NCBI GenBank assembly: GCA_029204225.1
Contig: MU835379.1
Span: 1-39,628, forward strand
Source of the DNA: Diphasiastrum complanatum
Lineage: Eukaryota; Streptophyta; Lycopodiopsida; Lycopodiales; Lycopodiaceae
Length of the DNA stretch: 39,628 bases
Direction of reading: 5' to 3'
In this document: positions 10,397 through 22,085 of the stretch, in pieces
Layout: each line of letters starts with the position of its first letter
Position numbering within the stretch: position 1 is the first letter of the stretch
Program-made: the position numbers and the translations under genes
The notes under the pieces: model-generated
Databases searched by the model: none
What the model was told of the DNA's origin: nothing
What the model saw: the letters and a program-made list of their open reading frames with translations, nothing else

Positions 10397-11137
10397 CTAA
10401 AGACAAGAAATATAGGCATAATACAATACTAGCATTGCCTCACTCCAACTTTGAGATGTAGAAATCTCAATAATGCAAGATGGTACATAAAATAATGGAA
10501 GAGAAGCATATGTGAGAATGTTGGAGTATAGACCACCTGAAACTTGCCCCTCTTTTCCATGAAACGTGAGCGACATAGACATGGCCTTGTCTCTTGAAGA
10601 TCCCCTTGAAACCATGTGTTGAGAAGACTCCTCCTCAAGCCTTGGCAAATCTCCATCATGCACTTGTATTTTTGGTAAATTTGAGAATCCTACCATCATC
10701 TGGTTGATTGAGATGAGATCCTCCTTACTCCTTATATGCAAAGGAATATGGGCAAAGCAAATGGATCTAAAGATCCCCAAAGTATCAACTATTGCAATCT
10801 TCATATCAAGCACCATTGATAAGAGATACCTCCAATTGAAGTCTTCAAATAAGAAGTCACATGAAATGGCACCATATTTGCTTCTACAAGATGCAAGGAG
10901 ATCATCCAAATGAACAGGATAAGAGAATTGATGAGAAGTAGACCTCTTTGGCAATAACTCTCCATGTGCTTTTGCCAAAGCACCATCTTCATGAACCTTA
11001 CCATCTTGGAACATAGGTTGAGGTGGATCACTTGCCTTCTCTTCCTTGAGATGATCCAAGCTCCTCTTGGCCACACTTCCACAAGGATTAGCATCAATCT
11101 TGAAAAGATTACCACATATAGTCCCACTTACTACCAC
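10397..11137 (-). CDS. 246-residue open frame starting in copia pre-integrase
   Basis: The first residues (VVSGTICGNLFKIDANP) match the copia segment between protease and integrase. The expected integrase zinc motif (WHxRLGH...CxxC) does not follow. Instead there are about 225 residues I do not recognise: a charged start (DHLKEEKASDPPQPM), a middle with LPRLEEESSQHM, and a hydrophobic C-terminus. It overlaps the protease frame at 11131-11137 through a frameshift. Remaining uninterrupted for 741 bp in decayed DNA is notable but may be chance. It could be sequence captured by the element, or non-coding DNA. Confidence 0.35.
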   Translation of the reverse strand: MVVSGTICGNLFKIDANPCGSVAKRSLDHLKEEKASDPPQPMFQDGKVHEDGALAKAHGELLPKRSTSHQFSYPVHLDDLLASCRSKYGAISCDFLFEDFNWRYLLSMVLDMKIAIVDTLGIFRSICFAHIPLHIRSKEDLISINQMMVGFSNLPKIQVHDGDLPRLEEESSQHMVSRGSSRDKAMSMSLTFHGKEGQVSGGLYSNILTYASLPLFYVPSCIIEISTSQSWSEAMLVLYYAYISCL

Positions 11138-11469
11138 ATTACCATCCTCTTAACCAAGCAAACATCTTTTCTAAAATCAACTAGGAAACCATCATCTAGC
11201 ATCTTGCCAACACTAATGAGATTTATAGTGAGATTAGGCACATAAAGTACATCTTTGAGAATCATAGTGGATTCAACACAAATTGGTATACTACCAATTC
11301 CTTCTATCTTGCATTTACCATCAATAGGAAAGAAGAAGTTTTTAGAACCATTGTAAGGTGCAAGAGAAGTAAAAGATATCTTTGAACTAGTCATGTGAGA
11401 ACTAGATCCACTATCTATCCACCATGAATTTTCAGCTTCAAAACTAGAAGAGGAGTACACAGATATCAT
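11131..11469 (-). pseudogene. Copia-A protease domain
   Basis: A 112-residue minus-strand frame. SWWIDSGSSSHMT is the copia aspartic protease active site with the D-S-G triad intact. It is followed by the family's downstream blocks: VLYVPNLTINLISVGKMLDDG and VDFRKDVCLVK. It breaks at about 11140 by a one-base frameshift into the pre-integrase frame. Protease would cut the Gag-Pol precursor. It lies just downstream of the Gag knuckle, in normal copia order, and fixes copia-A as a Ty1/copia element on the minus strand. Confidence 0.9.
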
Positions 11470-11735
11470 GAGAGATCCTTCTTCATAACTCCCTTTTATC
11501 TCACATTCACTCTCTTTAGCAAGATTGGATTGCTTGAGGAACTCTTTCTTCTTGAAAGAATTAGAAGCAAAATGCCCCTTATGACCACAAAAGAAGCACT
11601 TATTGTTGGATTTTCAACTTGTTGATGTTTGTGATGAATCCTCATCACTCTCCTCTTTTGACTTGTTGATGTTTGAAATGAATCCTCATCACTCTCCTCC
11701 TTTGACTTGTCCTTCTTGAAATGTTGATGATACTC
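11470..11735 (-). pseudogene. C-terminal gag of copia-A with damaged zinc knuckle
   Basis: On the minus strand about 11567-11608 reads CFFCGHKGHFASNS, a CCHC knuckle whose last cysteine is lost. Upstream is a Lys/Ser/Glu/Asp linker typical of the end of copia Gag. The linker DNA is duplicated in tandem (11617-11660 and 11661-11704, period 44 bp), which shifts the frame. The N-terminal Gag domain is missing; the sequence changes character at about 11735. Confidence 0.75.
11617..11704. repeat. 44-bp tandem duplication in copia-A gag
   Basis: ACTTGTTGATGTTTG...ACTCTCCTC occurs twice head to tail with three or so mismatches. As 44 is not divisible by three it disrupts the gag frame. Confidence 0.85.
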
Positions 11736-12090
11736 TGGATGGCTGGTTATCGGGGTTGGTGGAAGATGTCATGCTGATGGTGGATTGGGTTAGGGCTTTG
11801 GAGAGGTAGGGTAAGAACAAGGTATAATGTGGTAATGTCTGGGGATGTAAAAGGAGGAAAAGACTTAGCAAAAGGAGAAAAAGACTCAAAAAAGAAAAAA
11901 ATGATGGGTTTTGACTGAATGGAGGTGGGACAGGTGGAAATAAGAATAGAACAAGGGTTTTCAAATGCTAAGGATGATGTGTGTGAAGTTTGGTCACATT
12001 CAGAGACAGTTAAAAATTTGAGTAGAAAATTGGCAAGAGCTTCGCCGTGTAAAGTGACAAATGACTCGAAATTCTTGCTTATATAGAGGA
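11736..12090 (-). promoter_or_regulatory. Promoter-like leader fused to copia-A gag
   Basis: On the minus strand a TATA box (CTATATAAGC, about 12079-12088) is followed by about 120 bp of AT-rich sequence, a long pyrimidine-rich leader and an ATG context giving MTSSTNPDNQPSRV at about 11773-11732, which runs into the Lys-rich gag linker. A longer frame from 11964 is hydrophobic only because the leader is CT-rich. The region looks like a promoter plus first codons of another element or gene joined to copia-A. Function is inferred from composition only. Confidence 0.4.
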
Positions 12091-12270
12091 AAATTAGAGT
12101 GCATATTAGGAGAAGTGCACTTTTAACTAATCAGTTCCATACTAGTTTTTGCAGGGACCTTCTTTATAATTTTATAAGATCCTACAGAAAACTACGAGAG
12201 TTCAGTAGTTGTTTTGACTGCCCGGTTTTGAAGGTCATGCAAGGGTTCAACACTCATAGGGAGGGAACTC

Positions 12271-14100
12271 TCACACCACTTGTTCAATTTTGATGATTTT
12301 CAAGATCTGACCACATAGGCAGGTCAATTTTACTGCTCTGATTCCATTTATGCTGTCTACGAGAGTTGGTAGGGTGATCTTGATGGGATGCGCTTGCGGC
12401 ATCATAATTAGTACATCATCTAAAGTATAGTTTTTGAAGGTTTTTGACATCTCGTGAACTGGCATTCGATGAGGTTCCTCCTTCAACATGTTGATCTTAG
12501 CACGACTCGAAAGCTTTGGGCTTTCAGTCATCTCAGATGATGACGTTGTGTCAAGTTCCAAATGGATAGATTTCAAGGAGTCCAATACTTTTTTTTTCTG
12601 TCAACATTCTTGGATACATCTTTGTTATCCTTCTTGGGAACTGGCTTGATATTTGCTTCGTGATTATGAATATCTATATCCACCATAGCTATTACTTCTT
12701 CTGGTAGATCACTCCATTGGATCACCTAACTATAGCGCTACTTCAATTGGTTTTTCTTAGTAATAGGTGTATTGGGTGGTTCCAGCTTGGAAACTTTAGC
12801 TATTTGTAATTTTTGTGGAGATTACCATACCGATCAGGGTCCAAATGTTGGAGGACCTATTCATGTCAGCTCAGCTCCTTCATTGTAGAAAAAGGCATGT
12901 TGTCAGGATATCAATTCATCTTCAACCTGCTTGGATATAGGTTCCGCTGCTAACCTTGCCATGTTGATCATGTTCACCCTATAGGTTAGGCAGACGAAGA
13001 CTCTAAAATTTTCATCACCATGAAGGTGATTACAAACTGCACTCCCGCTATCTTTACTGGGATGTCGTCAACTACATCTTTAGGTTTTACACAAGACTGA
13101 TCCACTTATTTGATGGCAAATCTTGCTGGCTTTAATCCTTGCAAACCCCATTTTTGGAATAAGATAGTGGATATCAATATTCGTTGATAGCAGAGTCGGA
13201 CGACATATGGCTCATTTGGACCATACCACTGCTGCTTCTCACAGGATGGGGTGGTACCTCGTGCTCTGCTGCTATTAAGGTCACATGGGCCACTTGATTA
13301 TTAGTTGGCCTCCATGCACTATTGATTCACTAGTGTTTCAAACAGCGGGTGCCGCATTTGGTGCCCCTTGGGGATACGGATAAGAGGTCTGGTACTGATT
13401 CCTCTTTTGTTGTATAATCTGGGGGTTGAATGGGTAGAACATTGTTTCATGTGATGATGCGTTGCACAAGTGGCAATACCGTTGTGTCAGTTTGAGATCC
13501 TGTTTCAAAATCGGACACTCATTGGCTATATGGTTCTATGTACAAATCGGACACCATACATTCTCTCTTCGAAGATACTATAGGTGGTTCTGATTTGGTG
13601 CATTAGAAGATGAACAACACCTTGTAAAACTTTCAGTTTTTATCAAACTGGGACATCAATTGCTCCATCTGCTATTTGTGAAGTTTCGTCATTTGTTCCA
13701 TTAGCAGATTTGTTGAAATGTTGGAAGCAGTGGAGGTTGATACTACCGAGGGAGTCGGATTATGGTTGTTGGATAGAAATCATCTTCTAAGCCTTCATCC
13801 TCTTCTCTGATAGTGTCTTCCATGGCTTCCTACAATGAGGCGTACTGCTCCCGATGTTTAAGCTCTCTTCGGATGCTTCATGGTAATCCAATGAGAAACT
13901 ACATAATCACTTCATGGTCGGGAGTCAGGGCTATGTTGCATTCGGATCGTAGATGCTTGACCCATCCGATATAGTCCCAGACCCTTTCTCCATCTTGATT
14001 TTAAGATGTAGCTACAAGAGGTTCGACGAGAGTTAGTTGCCGCAGATAACTGAAAAAATGATGTCTACGAGGGCTCAATTTTGCTCTTCTAGAACTTGGG
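12271..14100 (-). pseudogene. Gypsy-D: degenerate gag-protease relic related to gypsy-B
   Basis: Read on the minus strand: at about 13990-13870 fragments such as RVWDYIGWVKHLRSEC and FLIGLP correspond to the gypsy-B capsid (DYIERVTRFRSEC, WFLSGLP). At about 13530 is WCPICTxNHIANEC and at about 13450 CHLCNASSHET, matching two of the gypsy-B knuckles; one cysteine is mutated. At about 13130-13000 VDDIPVKIAGVQFVITFMV resembles the end of the gypsy protease. A 104-residue frame at 12271-12585 is probably the protease-RT linker. Many stops make it much older than gypsy-B. No LTRs were recognised. Confidence 0.7.
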
Positions 14101-14430
14101 AACTCTTGTAGGGTGTGTAAAACTGAAAAGTAATTCTTGCAGACTCATCTGTGAGCTACAAGAGGTCTGGCGAAGATTACCAAGCAGTTTGGCAAAAAAA
14201 ATTGAAATTACAAGGGATTTTTTAATTTTTATGGTTTTTCTCTGTTTTTTTTAAATTTACTAGAAACTAACTCTTGTAGGCTTCTATGCAGGTCTGGAAT
14301 AGTGTCCTCAGGCTTCTACCAGTCATGTGAGAGTTCTTGTTCACTGGTTTGAGAAATAAAGTCTGATGTGATTTCAGCTTACTTTTTCCCTCCAAAAATG
14401 CATATTTGTGGATTTTTTGTGATTTTTTGA

Positions 14431-14557
14431 TGGTTGTGATGAAATGTCAAATCCTTAAGAGGTTGTTTCAGGTCTCCACTACCTCTCCACACTAAATGGT
14501 TGTGATGAAATATTAAATCCTTAAGAGGTTGTTTCAGGTCTCCACTACCTCTTCACA
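14431..14557. repeat. 66-bp tandem duplication
   Basis: TGGTTGTGATGAAAT... starts at 14431 and again at 14497, each copy continuing through AGGTCTCCACTACCTCT. The second copy is nearly identical and ends near 14557. Confidence 0.9.
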
Positions 14558-15151
14558 CCTCCTCCGCTAGCTTTCAATAGTTCAATCACACAAAAACAAG
14601 AAAAAAAAAGTTTATATTACCCCAAAACCACCTAAAACACACTAAAATAGACAAAAACAACTAAAATGACAACTAAACTAGTTAGAAATGGCCTATCCCT
14701 GACAATGGTGCACTGTAAGGTGGTAGCAATAGATTTGTAGCAATAGAGGGTGAGCAGCCCTTCGCCTGTCAAAAGGGTTAAAGCACAAGGATAGGTAATA
14801 CAACTGAGTAGTTGCTTGCTTAGTTGCTTTTTACTCAAAATTAACTCTAGCCCACATAACTCTAACACTAACCACCTACACATCATAGATAAAGGTGAAA
14901 GGAGATGAGAGAGAGAGTTAGAGGGAGGCACTCATTTAGCTATTGCATGTATGAAATGGAGGAACTTAAACTATCATAAATAATGAAATAGCACAGCAAG
15001 GAGAAATAGCAAATACAAGCAAATAGCATAAGACACAAGTCAATAGCACAATGAGGATGCTTGGATCTCCAAAATGGTAGAGCTTCCTCCTCTCAATTAG
15101 TATGTAAAATGGGTTACAAGAGATGTCTTTTAATCTATTGCGAGGCCCCTG
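14558..15151. other. Unassigned DNA between gypsy-D and the LARD-like element
   Basis: A-rich sequence without recognised domains. The minus-strand frame 14632-14931 is hydrophobic and unsupported. Its right end (CCCTG, 15147-15151) is the left target duplication of the LARD-like element. Confidence 0.5.
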
Positions 15152-15322
15152 TGTTAAAATCCTATTTTGATCTAGTGCAGTATGCAGATCACATCAATCA
15201 CCATAGACACTCCTCACAAAAGCTCTCAAAGATGGCACAACAAAAGCCAATTAACTGTACACTAATTACAATATCACATTTGAAGCTTATACTAATGAAT
15301 CAGATCACACTGATTTCTAACT
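15152..15322 (-). repeat. 3' LTR of LARD-like element
   Basis: Matches 18445-18608 with small indels and scattered changes; on the minus strand its first base pair is altered (AG in place of TG) and it ends TTTTAACA. Confidence 0.83.
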
Positions 15323-15331
15323 CTCTCCCCT
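15323..15331 (-). other. Polypurine tract of LARD-like element
   Basis: AGGGGAGAG on the minus strand directly precedes the 3' LTR. Confidence 0.75.
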
Positions 15332-15542
15332 AAGCTCAAATGTGATAGGAGTAAAGAAATATATTGCAGTAGCGTCTAGAGTGTCCAAAAGATGTTATGC
15401 ATATTCCAGCTACCCTGTACTTGACTCACACTCAAGCACACCATCAAATCACCAGGTTTGGCACACAAAGTATCATCCAAACACAATGCTCATATAGAGA
15501 GTCTACCACACTCTCGACCAACTGACTCATCCCCACTACAAG

Positions 15543-15725
15543 TGGACCACATGAGTGACATGGCTCAAACTGAGGAAATCCCACTGCCACCATGAGACTT
15601 ACATCCTCCATCTAGCTAGGCTGACATGCTATCAAGCACTTACAAGCACAAACCTGTAAAGCTGACATAAATGAGCGACCAAGGCTCAACCTGAGAAAAT
15701 ATTACTGCCACCGTAAGATTGTACC
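15543..15725. repeat. Diverged duplication, 120-bp offset, inside the LARD-like element
   Basis: ATGAGTGACATGGCTCAAAC...ACTGCCACCATGAGA at 15551 recurs as a diverged copy from 15671. About 60 bp of each copy aligns. Confidence 0.65.
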
Positions 15726-18430
15726 CTCACTAGATAGACAACTAGTATCTGAACCATACAGGTTCCAACACTTGTATCATGCCTAGACTCCTACAAATAC
15801 AGCCAAATGCATGAAAGCTATAGATAGCTTATCCACACCCGTGATGGTAGACGCCTTTCCACCGATACCAATGCCAATTATTGGCTTGCTGTTGTAATTC
15901 CATCATGTATGAAGTCCTCGCCATCAGTGTCCCCTCTAGTAGATCGCTAGCAAAACACCCATCATAGTGTTTGCCCTTCGATCACACCCAACCATGCAAT
16001 CTCCATCAGCTCTCCATCCTAGATTTGGCTCTCAAAGCTTCACGCTTTGCCCATTTGCATTTGCAGCATCCTGATTCCATCATGAATCGCCCTTGTAAGT
16101 CCTGTCCACCCAATGACCCAAGTCCAGTCTGAGATAGTTGTCCCTTGATGATTATCCCATGTCATCCTACAGTCCTATCCCAATCAGGTATCCAAATGTC
16201 ATCCCTGATCACAAAGATATGAGCATCTACCTTGTAGGGCCCACTGTATTCTCGCAAGCTAGCTCCAAGCTGCTCCTATGAATGATTCTAAACCGTTTCC
16301 TAAGAATACATTGAGAAACTCCAAAGCCACCATCAAGTCTCTCACATGATGTGACATGCCAATATCCCTCCAAGTGAACCTATGAGATCTTCCATGGCCC
16401 AAAACAAACAATCTTCACCCTGTCATCATTGGAATCTGCATCCCTGATGCAATACTGATATGACAAATTGACTTGACTTACACAAACTGGCAATTAAGCG
16501 TATCTCTTCGATGACAATCCTGATACACTACTCCACAACTACAAAGACTTGATCAAAAATACATGTCGACTGCAAAAACGCAAAATCATCACACTCACCA
16601 CTCGCCAAGAGTCTCCAAAGTGTGATCATTGACATGTTATTCATCCTCCATGTGTCCCACACACAGTTCGTCATCCAATGCAAGCTCACTATCTTGCCTA
16701 ATGGCTTCCAACTGGCACCACCTCGCACTTCCATCACCCCATGACCGCCAAAATGTGTGTACCTCCAAGCTAGCCCAAATTTTTCTTCGAACGAAAAATT
16801 TCCAAGCTACAGATGCGTGTGTCAATGCAACTATCTCCTGACTTGACAATGCCATTGTCGATCATGCATGTGAGAGCGTTCCCCCAAAATGTTGGTCGGT
16901 TAGAACCCCAAGAACTTGATCACAAGAATTTTTCACTTGTAACCGGCATACCATGTCTACCTCTCACCTGTGATTGCTTGTCCTCTCAAAATTGTCGCCA
17001 AGGATGAGTAGTCATGCTGCCAAACTGCACTTCCATCACCAAAACTAACATTCTCCACACAATTTTGCTATCATTCACCCCCATACCACATTTACCACTT
17101 CCAAACACCCTGTTACCCTATGAGAAGTAAGTAATAATGATTTCAAAGCGATAATGCCTCATTGTACTACACCTTGTAGCAAGTTTCACCAACAAAAAAT
17201 TGCCCCAAATTTGGCCATACGGTACCTAAATGGCAAATGTAGCCCATCACTAGGTCACTCGCACTCCGCTGGATGGAATGGTGATGAAAACTCCCCAAAA
17301 CGCGTTTCTCCCTGCTCTATGACGTCGCTCTGTCCGTTGACTCTGAGTAGCCAGTTTAGGGATCATTTTGGCCCAAGGATGGCCAAAATATGTGCCTTTT
17401 AGCCAAAGTTAGGCCCTTCCAAAGAATGCCCTTGCAAAAACTACAACTTCGCAATGAAGTTCTTAATGAAGAAATGTGACTTTAAAAGTCGGGTCCCTTC
17501 ACTGCCTTTCCCAATGAAAATTTTTAATGAAAAAAAAGGCCAATATGCCCTTCAGGGCCCTTTAGGCCCCTTCAACCCTCATCCCATGGTGCTCATTCAT
17601 CTGACGACCCTAATTCGCGATGGCTGCCCCAATCTCAACCATAGATTTGCCTACTACACGATCTAATGGTAGCTAGCCGTTGTGCACATCGATTCTGGCT
17701 CTTGCGTCTACTAAGCACTCTTATACACAAATCTCTCATTCCTCGTGGGCGTGCGCGACCTCCCATGACTTCTCTCTTCCTCCTTGTCTTCCAAGCTCAA
17801 GCTTGTGGCTATGGCTTCTCTAAGATTTCTGGCCGCCCCGTCTTCCTACTCATCCAACTTTCCATGGCTGCCCACGGCCTCCGAGAATTAGCTTATTTGC
17901 ACTAGAATACTTGGGCTTCACTCAGTCTTACACTGAGCTTTGAATTGCAGATTTTTGCTCCTCTGAGGTCGCCCTACCCCAAGGCATATGATGCAATTTA
18001 TGGCTCTCTGATTGGTGCTCAATTGACTACAAACAATCCACTTTTCTCAAAATTCCATAATTTTCTCAGATTTCCACCCAATTTGATCTTGTAAATTGTT
18101 CTGGCTGTCCATCACTGCTCTTTGTATACTCATGCAAGCCCCATTGCGCCAAATGACTATCCACACAGTGAATTACGTAGCCATCATCGAAGATTCCCCG
18201 AAATCATCGAATTGCAAGTTTCTCCGTGAATTCTCCCTGGAATTCACCTACGACGATCGTTCTAATCTTCCTCGAAGCTCCGATTGAAGGAACTTTGTTG
18301 TCTTCTACCATCCGGGACTGCCAATACCCCTTATGGAGTCCTCTCTTTTGAGACGCTTCTCGTGCCATTTTTCTTGGTGAAAGACGCTATCCCGTAGCTC
18401 CACCGAATCGTGCATAACTACAACACCCTG

Positions 18431-18444
18431 CCGCTCTGATACCA
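18431..18444 (-). other. Primer binding site of LARD-like element
   Basis: On the minus strand TGGTATCAGAGCGG follows the LTR-terminal CA without spacing; perfect core match to the initiator Met tRNA 3' end. Confidence 0.9.
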
Positions 18445-18608
18445 TGTTAAAATCCTATTAGGATCTAGTGCAGTATGCAGATCACATCAATCAATCACCA
18501 TAGACAATCCTCACAAGCTGTCAAAGATGTCACAACAAAAGCTAATTAATTGTACACTAATTACAATATCATATTTGAAGCTTATACTAATGAATCAGAT
18601 TTCTAACA
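18445..18608 (-). repeat. 5' LTR of LARD-like element
   Basis: 164 bp; on the minus strand starts TGTTAGAAATC and ends GGATTTTAACA. It is flanked on the right by CCTTG (18609-18613). Confidence 0.87.
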
Positions 18609-18613
18609 CCTTG

Positions 18614-19530
18614 CCCCGCCGTTTCTATTGGCTACGTCAAGAAGGTAGGATTGAAATCCTCAAAAGAAACACATTTCTAATCTATGGTGCACAAAGAAGC
18701 ACACCCCACCTACCACCATTTTGACTTTGACTACTCAACAAAAACTTAGCAACTTAGTTAACTTAAAATTTGGCCTTTTTAACGTTATTTTAATTACATG
18801 GCCCAAAGTCTAGTTTATTTACAATACATTGATTTACAAGTGCTCATTGGGCTATGGGCTTACGCACACAGGATGCCATGGCCCTCACAACTTATTTTCT
18901 ACTTCCGGCCATTTTTATTTATAGGCATGGAATACCCACAATAAACTCTCATCCCAAGATGGAGCAAGGACAAAGATTGGGTCAACCTGACTCAAGCACA
19001 CAAAATCACTCAAAAACATCCACAAATGATTCAAATACAATTAAATTGCATGATACTATGTGGCCATGACCTCAAAAAATTGTCTAGATCTCAAAATAGA
19101 CAAGATTAGAAAGCTTTTTTCTAAGTCTTTGGATCAAACAAGCAAGATATGGATCAAACCAAAAGTGTCCATACAGGTCTAGGTGCCCTACCTACTCTCA
19201 TTCAAAAGCCTATAGCTTTTGATTGGCACATCCAATTGTTTGAAGCAAAAAGCTTCCGAACTAGACTTTTCTAGCTTTCTAACAAGCTATCTAGCATAGA
19301 TTTTGGATCTAACTTGGAGGAGAACCAAACCATGAAAGTTGGTTGTACCTCACAAATGTCTGCTCACTATAGTCCATACAATACCAAGCCATGTCCATTC
19401 ATAATGATTATGACCCTTCTTGATCGTAAAATCACAAAGATAGCAAAGGAGATGCATCTACACTCACAAAATCTTGATTTCAAGGCAAATTTCCACATCA
19501 AACTTGACATATGCATGGAAATCTTAGGTA
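18614..19530 (-). other. Leader region of copia-A; no gene seen
   Basis: About 0.9 kb between the LARD-like insertion and the copia-A primer site. It should contain the leader and gag start of copia-A. No Gag motif was recognised in any minus-strand frame, so the N-terminal gag appears lost or replaced. The plus-strand frames here show no family features. Confidence 0.5.
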
Positions 19531-19543
19531 GCCTCTGATACCG
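19531..19543 (-). other. Primer binding site of copia-A
   Basis: On the minus strand CGGTATCAGAGGC directly after the LTR-terminal CA. It differs from the initiator-Met site at the first base and near the end. Confidence 0.8.
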
Positions 19544-20355
19544 TGTTGAATTTCACACGTGTGGGATAGCCTAAAAGTGTGTTTGTGATCTCCTAAGATG
19601 TGGTGATTGCACATAGATCATACATAGATTGAAACCCAAGATCTATTTCATTAATCTAAGGCAAGAGCACTAAAAATCATGCATCAATCATACAAGTACA
19701 CTCACATGTGTGGAGACCTGAGTATGAAAAAACTGAGTGTGGAAAAGCCTTCCTCTTGGGTAGAGAGAGAACCAACCATCTAAAACTTGAGTAGAGAGAG
19801 AAAATCAAAATTGGCTCAAAATGTGTAGAAATCTCATAATTTATAAAACTTACAATACAAATGGACTATGCTTCTATATGTAGCTACTTGAGGTGGAGGG
19901 GCATGAAATATGATTAAACCCCTTCTTTTCCTCTTCAAAATCCTATTGGTTGAGTGACATATGAGACTTCAATCTTGATTGGACCATTTGATAGATTCTA
20001 GCTGTTTGATTGGTCACTAGCTCTCATGCCAACACATAGGGACATGTCACACACCAAATGTCAACATGAAAAATGTCATAAGACTAACTTGGCTCGAGCT
20101 ACATCACTTTCTACTTTTGGCCCAGTCATGAGTTGACATGTGTAAAAGCCTTTTTTTGCCTCTAATGCCAAAAATGGCCTAATCAACTTTTAACATATGG
20201 CTAAATCTCTACTAAAAACTTGAGTAGTCCTAACTCAACATGTCTAAGATGATTTTGACTATTTTCCACATGTGGGAACATGCTCCACACATGTGATATT
20301 TTCTCATAAACAAGGATTGTAAAATAACCAAGCTAGATTTTGCCAAATTTTCACA
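19544..20355 (-). repeat. 5' LTR of copia-A
   Basis: 812 bp, paired with 5241-6043. On the minus strand it starts TGTGAAAATTTGGC and ends GAAATTCAACA. Right flank GATT (20356-20359). Confidence 0.92.
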
Positions 20356-20966
20356 GATTTGCCTAATGTGCTCACTACCCGAGATAGAGTTTGACGATCA
20401 CTTTTTATTTTGATGTCTAGCTTACTATGAGATTGATTAGGGAGATGCTACTTCTGTGATGGGTTTTATGTAAGCCAGTTCAGTATAGTCACTCTAACAC
20501 ACAGCTCTAGATCACATCCTTCTCCTGCAATAGGTCATGGCTTGATCCAGACTCAGAGGATAGAGATGTGAGATGAAGCACCCTTCAAATTGCTCATGGG
20601 ATCATTGACATGAGGAGACACAGACTTCACGGACGACCTCCTAGACAACACCATCAGCACACATTACCCCCACCTGCAGTCTCCATTGCATCATTCTTTC
20701 ATAGTGTTTGATTTGATTTGATTGATGATTCTATGATGGGAACATCACGCACACCATCACCACCATCATATTTACATTTTGTCATTGTCGTTACTAGCAA
20801 TTAGCAAATATTGGTAGCTATTGATTAGTTGTTTTAGTAGTTACATCTCATATATGTTTTCTTGTTGTTATTGGAGATGTTTTACATGCTCCTATTTTCA
20901 CCACAAATTTGATATGTACTTTTTGTCTAATATTCCTTTTGGCATGGAAAAGACATTAATAAAACT
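20356..20966. other. Unassigned background sequence, right half
   Basis: Continuation of the DNA at 4401-5240 on the other side of copia-A. A plus-strand stretch near 20610-20690 is rich in Arg, His and Pro codons but has stops. No gene recognised. Confidence 0.4.

Positions 20967-22085
<1,119 letters not shown>

Larger units (their letters stand above)
15152..18608 (-). mobile_element. LARD-like non-coding LTR retrotransposon, 3.46 kb
   Basis: Direct repeats of 171 and 164 bp (15152-15322 and 18445-18608) frame 3.1 kb. Just inside the right repeat, the minus strand reads TGGTATCAGAGCGG, a perfect initiator-Met primer site; just inside the left repeat is the purine run AGGGGAGAG. Flanks are CCCTG and CCTTG, a five-base target repeat with one change. 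The interior has no gag, protease, RT or integrase I can recognise on either strand. Short LTRs with a multi-kilobase non-coding interior define a non-autonomous element that needs a copia helper. Confidence 0.83.
5241..20355 (-). mobile_element. Copia-A: 15.1 kb LTR retrotransposon with nested insertions
   Basis: Two long direct repeats (5241-6043 and 19544-20355) begin TG and end CA when read on the minus strand. The primer site lies just inside the right repeat and a purine-rich GAGGAG just inside the left one, so the element points left. The same GATT flanks both outer ends. Protease and gag remnants on the minus strand (11.1-11.7 kb) are copia type. Integrase, RT and most of RNase H are gone. 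Much of the length is later insertions: gypsy-B, gypsy-D and a LARD-like element. Confidence 0.88.

Noticed and set aside
10964-11245. Plus-strand frames opposite the copia-A protease and pre-integrase frames (also 10704-10913)
   Set aside because: They are antisense shadows of the recognised minus-strand copia coding region.
15543-15725. CRISPR-like array
   Set aside because: Only two diverged blocks, no regular short repeats and spacers, and the sequence is plant DNA.
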